DNA of 64,000 nt from CAWHNT01 sp963830775 (GTDB lineage Bacteria > Pseudomonadota > Alphaproteobacteria > Geminicoccales > Geminicoccaceae), in contig CAWHNT010000047.1 of assembly GCA_963830775.1 (NCBI GenBank), forward strand, positions 248,001-312,000. The letters are read 5' to 3'. Position numbers and translations under genes: made by a program. Below the pieces are notes generated by a model. That model worked only from the letters and a program-made list of their open reading frames with translations. It ran no database searches and was not told where the DNA came from. Below are positions 62,398 to 64,000 of this stretch, in pieces (positions within the stretch are counted from its first letter, which is position 1; every line of letters starts with the position of its first letter).

Positions 62398-64000
62398 ATG
62401 GGGCGTGGCGCCAAGGCGGCGGTGCTGGAACGGGACGAGGCACAGGATCCGCTGAGACCGCCCCTGCCAAGTCCCGGCAAGGAGCTGCCGACACCGCCCG
62501 AGGGCCTGCTCGCGGTGTGGCTCGCCGGCTGGGCGGGAGCCCGGGCGCACGCTGGTCCATGTCGGGCGCAGCGAGACCAGGATGCAGCGCCTGGCCCGTG
62601 CGGTGGCGGGCATCAGGCCGGATCTCGACCTCGTCACCATCCCGGCCTGGGACTGCCTGCCCTACGACCGCGGCTCGCCCTCCAGGGCGGCGATGGGCCG
62701 GCGCATGGCCGCGTTCCGGCGGCTGGCTGCCCCGGCACGGCAGGCCCGCCTCGTGCTGACGGTCGCGGAAGCCGTCCTCCAGCGCATGCCGCCCCGGTCC
62801 GCCGTGCGGGATGCCGTCTGGCGGCTGGAGGTCGCGCAGCGGCTCGATCTCGCCGGCTTCCAGGCGTTCCTCCTCGGTGCAGGCTATGTCGTCGACGATC
62901 GGGTGGATGAGCCGGGCGAAGCCGCCTTCCGGGGCACCGTCGTGGATATCTTCCCGGCAGCCTCCCCGGAGCCGTTCCGGCTCGAGCTGGACGGTGACGT
63001 CGTCGCCGCGATCCGCCGCTACGACCCCTTGAGCCAGCGCAGCATCGCCGAGGTCGACTCGCTGCTCGTGGAGCCCGCCTCCGAGCTGCTGCTCCCTGTC
63101 GAGGAGCCTGCCCAGGAGCGGCCCGAGTGGCTGTCCCGGGTCCTGGACGAGAAGACGGGTCATCGTCGGCCCGGCAGCGAGCAGCTGCTGCCGCTCGTTT
63201 ATGACGGGCTGGAGACCCTGGCCGACTACCTGCCGGACGGCCACTACCTGCTGGATGCCGAGCACACGGACCGCAGCGAAGGCTTCCTGGAGGCCGTGCA
63301 GGAAGCGTTCGAGACGCGCCGCTCGCTGGCGCGCGTGGCGGCCGAGATCGGCAGCCCGCTGGACCCGGCCCAGCTCCATCTCCGCCCCGGCGAGTGGGAG
63401 GAGCGGACGGCCCGGCGGCCCGTGGTGCAGCTGGGCGCTGCCGACGACGGGCCTGCGCTACCACGGCTGTCTCCTGGCCGGCCCTATCTCCAGCTGCTGA
63501 GCGAGCGGCTCGCCGCGGGCGACCGGGTCGTGGTGGCGGGTGAGGGCGGCCGGCGTCTCGTTCAGGCGATCGAGCGCGAGACCGGTGCGGCACCGGTGAA
63601 GGCGCCGGGCTGGTCCGAGGCCTGCAGCGTCAAGCCGGGTCAGGTCGCTGTGGCACCGGCCGAGCTGCCAGCCGGCTTCACGGTACCCGGGCTGACGGTG
63701 CTGACCGCGGGCGACCTGCTCGGCCGTCGTGTAAGCGCCAGGCCTTCAGGCCCGGCGCAGGCCGCGTTCCAGCCGGCCGCCTTCCGGCTCGGCGACCGCG
63801 TCGTGCATGCGGACCACGGCGTGGCCGTGCTCCGCTCGCTGGACAAGGTGGAGCAGGATGGGCTCGCCGGCGACTACCTGGCCCTCGAGTTCGCGGGCGA
63901 GGACCGGATGCTGGTGCCGGCATCGGCCATGGACCGGCTCTGGCGCTACGGATCGGCCGAGAGCGAGGTGAGCCTCGACCGGCTGGAAAGCGATGCGTGG
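62398..64000 (+). pseudogene. mfd: Transcription-repair coupling factor Mfd, 5' part, one frameshift, cut by window edge
   Basis: The N-terminus (PPEGLLAVWLAGWAG) is in one frame. Near 62545 the frame shifts, and the UvrB-like homology module then continues without stop to the end of the window: LVHVGRSETRMQRLARAVA, IPAWDCLPYDRGSPS, AGYVVDDRVDEPGEAAFRG and VDIFPAASPEPFRLELDGD. Near 63780 the RNA-polymerase-interacting domain begins (FRLGDRVVHADHGVAVLRS, YLALEFAGEDRMLVP). The helicase part lies outside the window. Mfd removes stalled RNA polymerase and recruits UvrA. One missing base would restore the frame. Confidence 0.88.

Overview
The window is GC-rich chromosomal DNA of an alphaproteobacterium, most likely a Rhodospirillales-type lineage. 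This rests on 16S rRNA of alphaproteobacterial type, an rRNA operon ordered 16S - tRNA-Ile - 23S - 5S - tRNA-fMet, and family-typical gene orders: tyrS / hydrolase / cysE / cysteine desulfurase; aminotransferase / hom / glpX / recJ; DUF2066 / pgsA-like / hda / anmK divergent from purM-purN. The genus cannot be named from sequence alone.

Layout. 1-4.7 kb: the end of an EamA-type transporter, two broken reverse-strand genes (TPR lipoprotein, PQQ-like propeller), tyrS with two frameshifts, and an alpha/beta hydrolase. 4.7-13.7 kb: a sulfur and Fe-S locus (cysE, cysteine desulfurase, then iscA, fdx, mnmA), split by a tandem duplication of the desulfurase 3' end, two adjacent IS701-family elements sharing a CTAG site, a 5'-truncated IS481-type transposase and a DUF4394 gene. 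13.7-20.3 kb: tRNA-Met(CAT), rpmF and the rRNA operon, with boxA in the leader, long inverted-repeat processing stems built from TCAGAGG-like units, and no tRNA-Ala in the spacer. 20.3-25.5 kb: a reverse-strand sugar-nucleotide group (phosphomannomutase/phosphoglucomutase, UDP-glucose dehydrogenase, galU) preceded by a VWA plus DnaJ-domain pair.

25.5-36.7 kb: decayed parDE, catalase, a PaaK/CapK-like ligase (frameshifted), maeB, htpX, an HD hydrolase (frameshifted), a secreted beta-helix protein with three frameshifts, and an enolase-superfamily gene lacking an internal block. 36.7-48.9 kb: PHA synthase, a lipoprotein, an aminotransferase fused in frame to homoserine dehydrogenase, glpX, recJ, a PHB-depolymerase-like esterase, a lipoprotein, an SDR and a TPR-SPOR lipoprotein. 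48.9-64 kb: anmK, hda, pgsA-like, DUF2066, then purM, purN, an MBL hydrolase, apt, DUF192, two alpha/beta hydrolases, ettA, Uma2, GYD, a cyclic-nucleotide-gated channel and the 5' part of mfd, which runs off the window.

The genes form several short operons rather than one system: cysteine synthesis feeding Fe-S assembly and tRNA thiolation; sugar-nucleotide supply for surface polysaccharide; purine synthesis and salvage; polyhydroxybutyrate turnover. An unusual number of genes, including essential or near-essential ones (tyrS, mnmA, mfd), carry single-base frameshifts. Assembly or sequencing indels are therefore a serious possibility, and both the pseudogene calls and the aminotransferase-Hom fusion should be read with that in mind.
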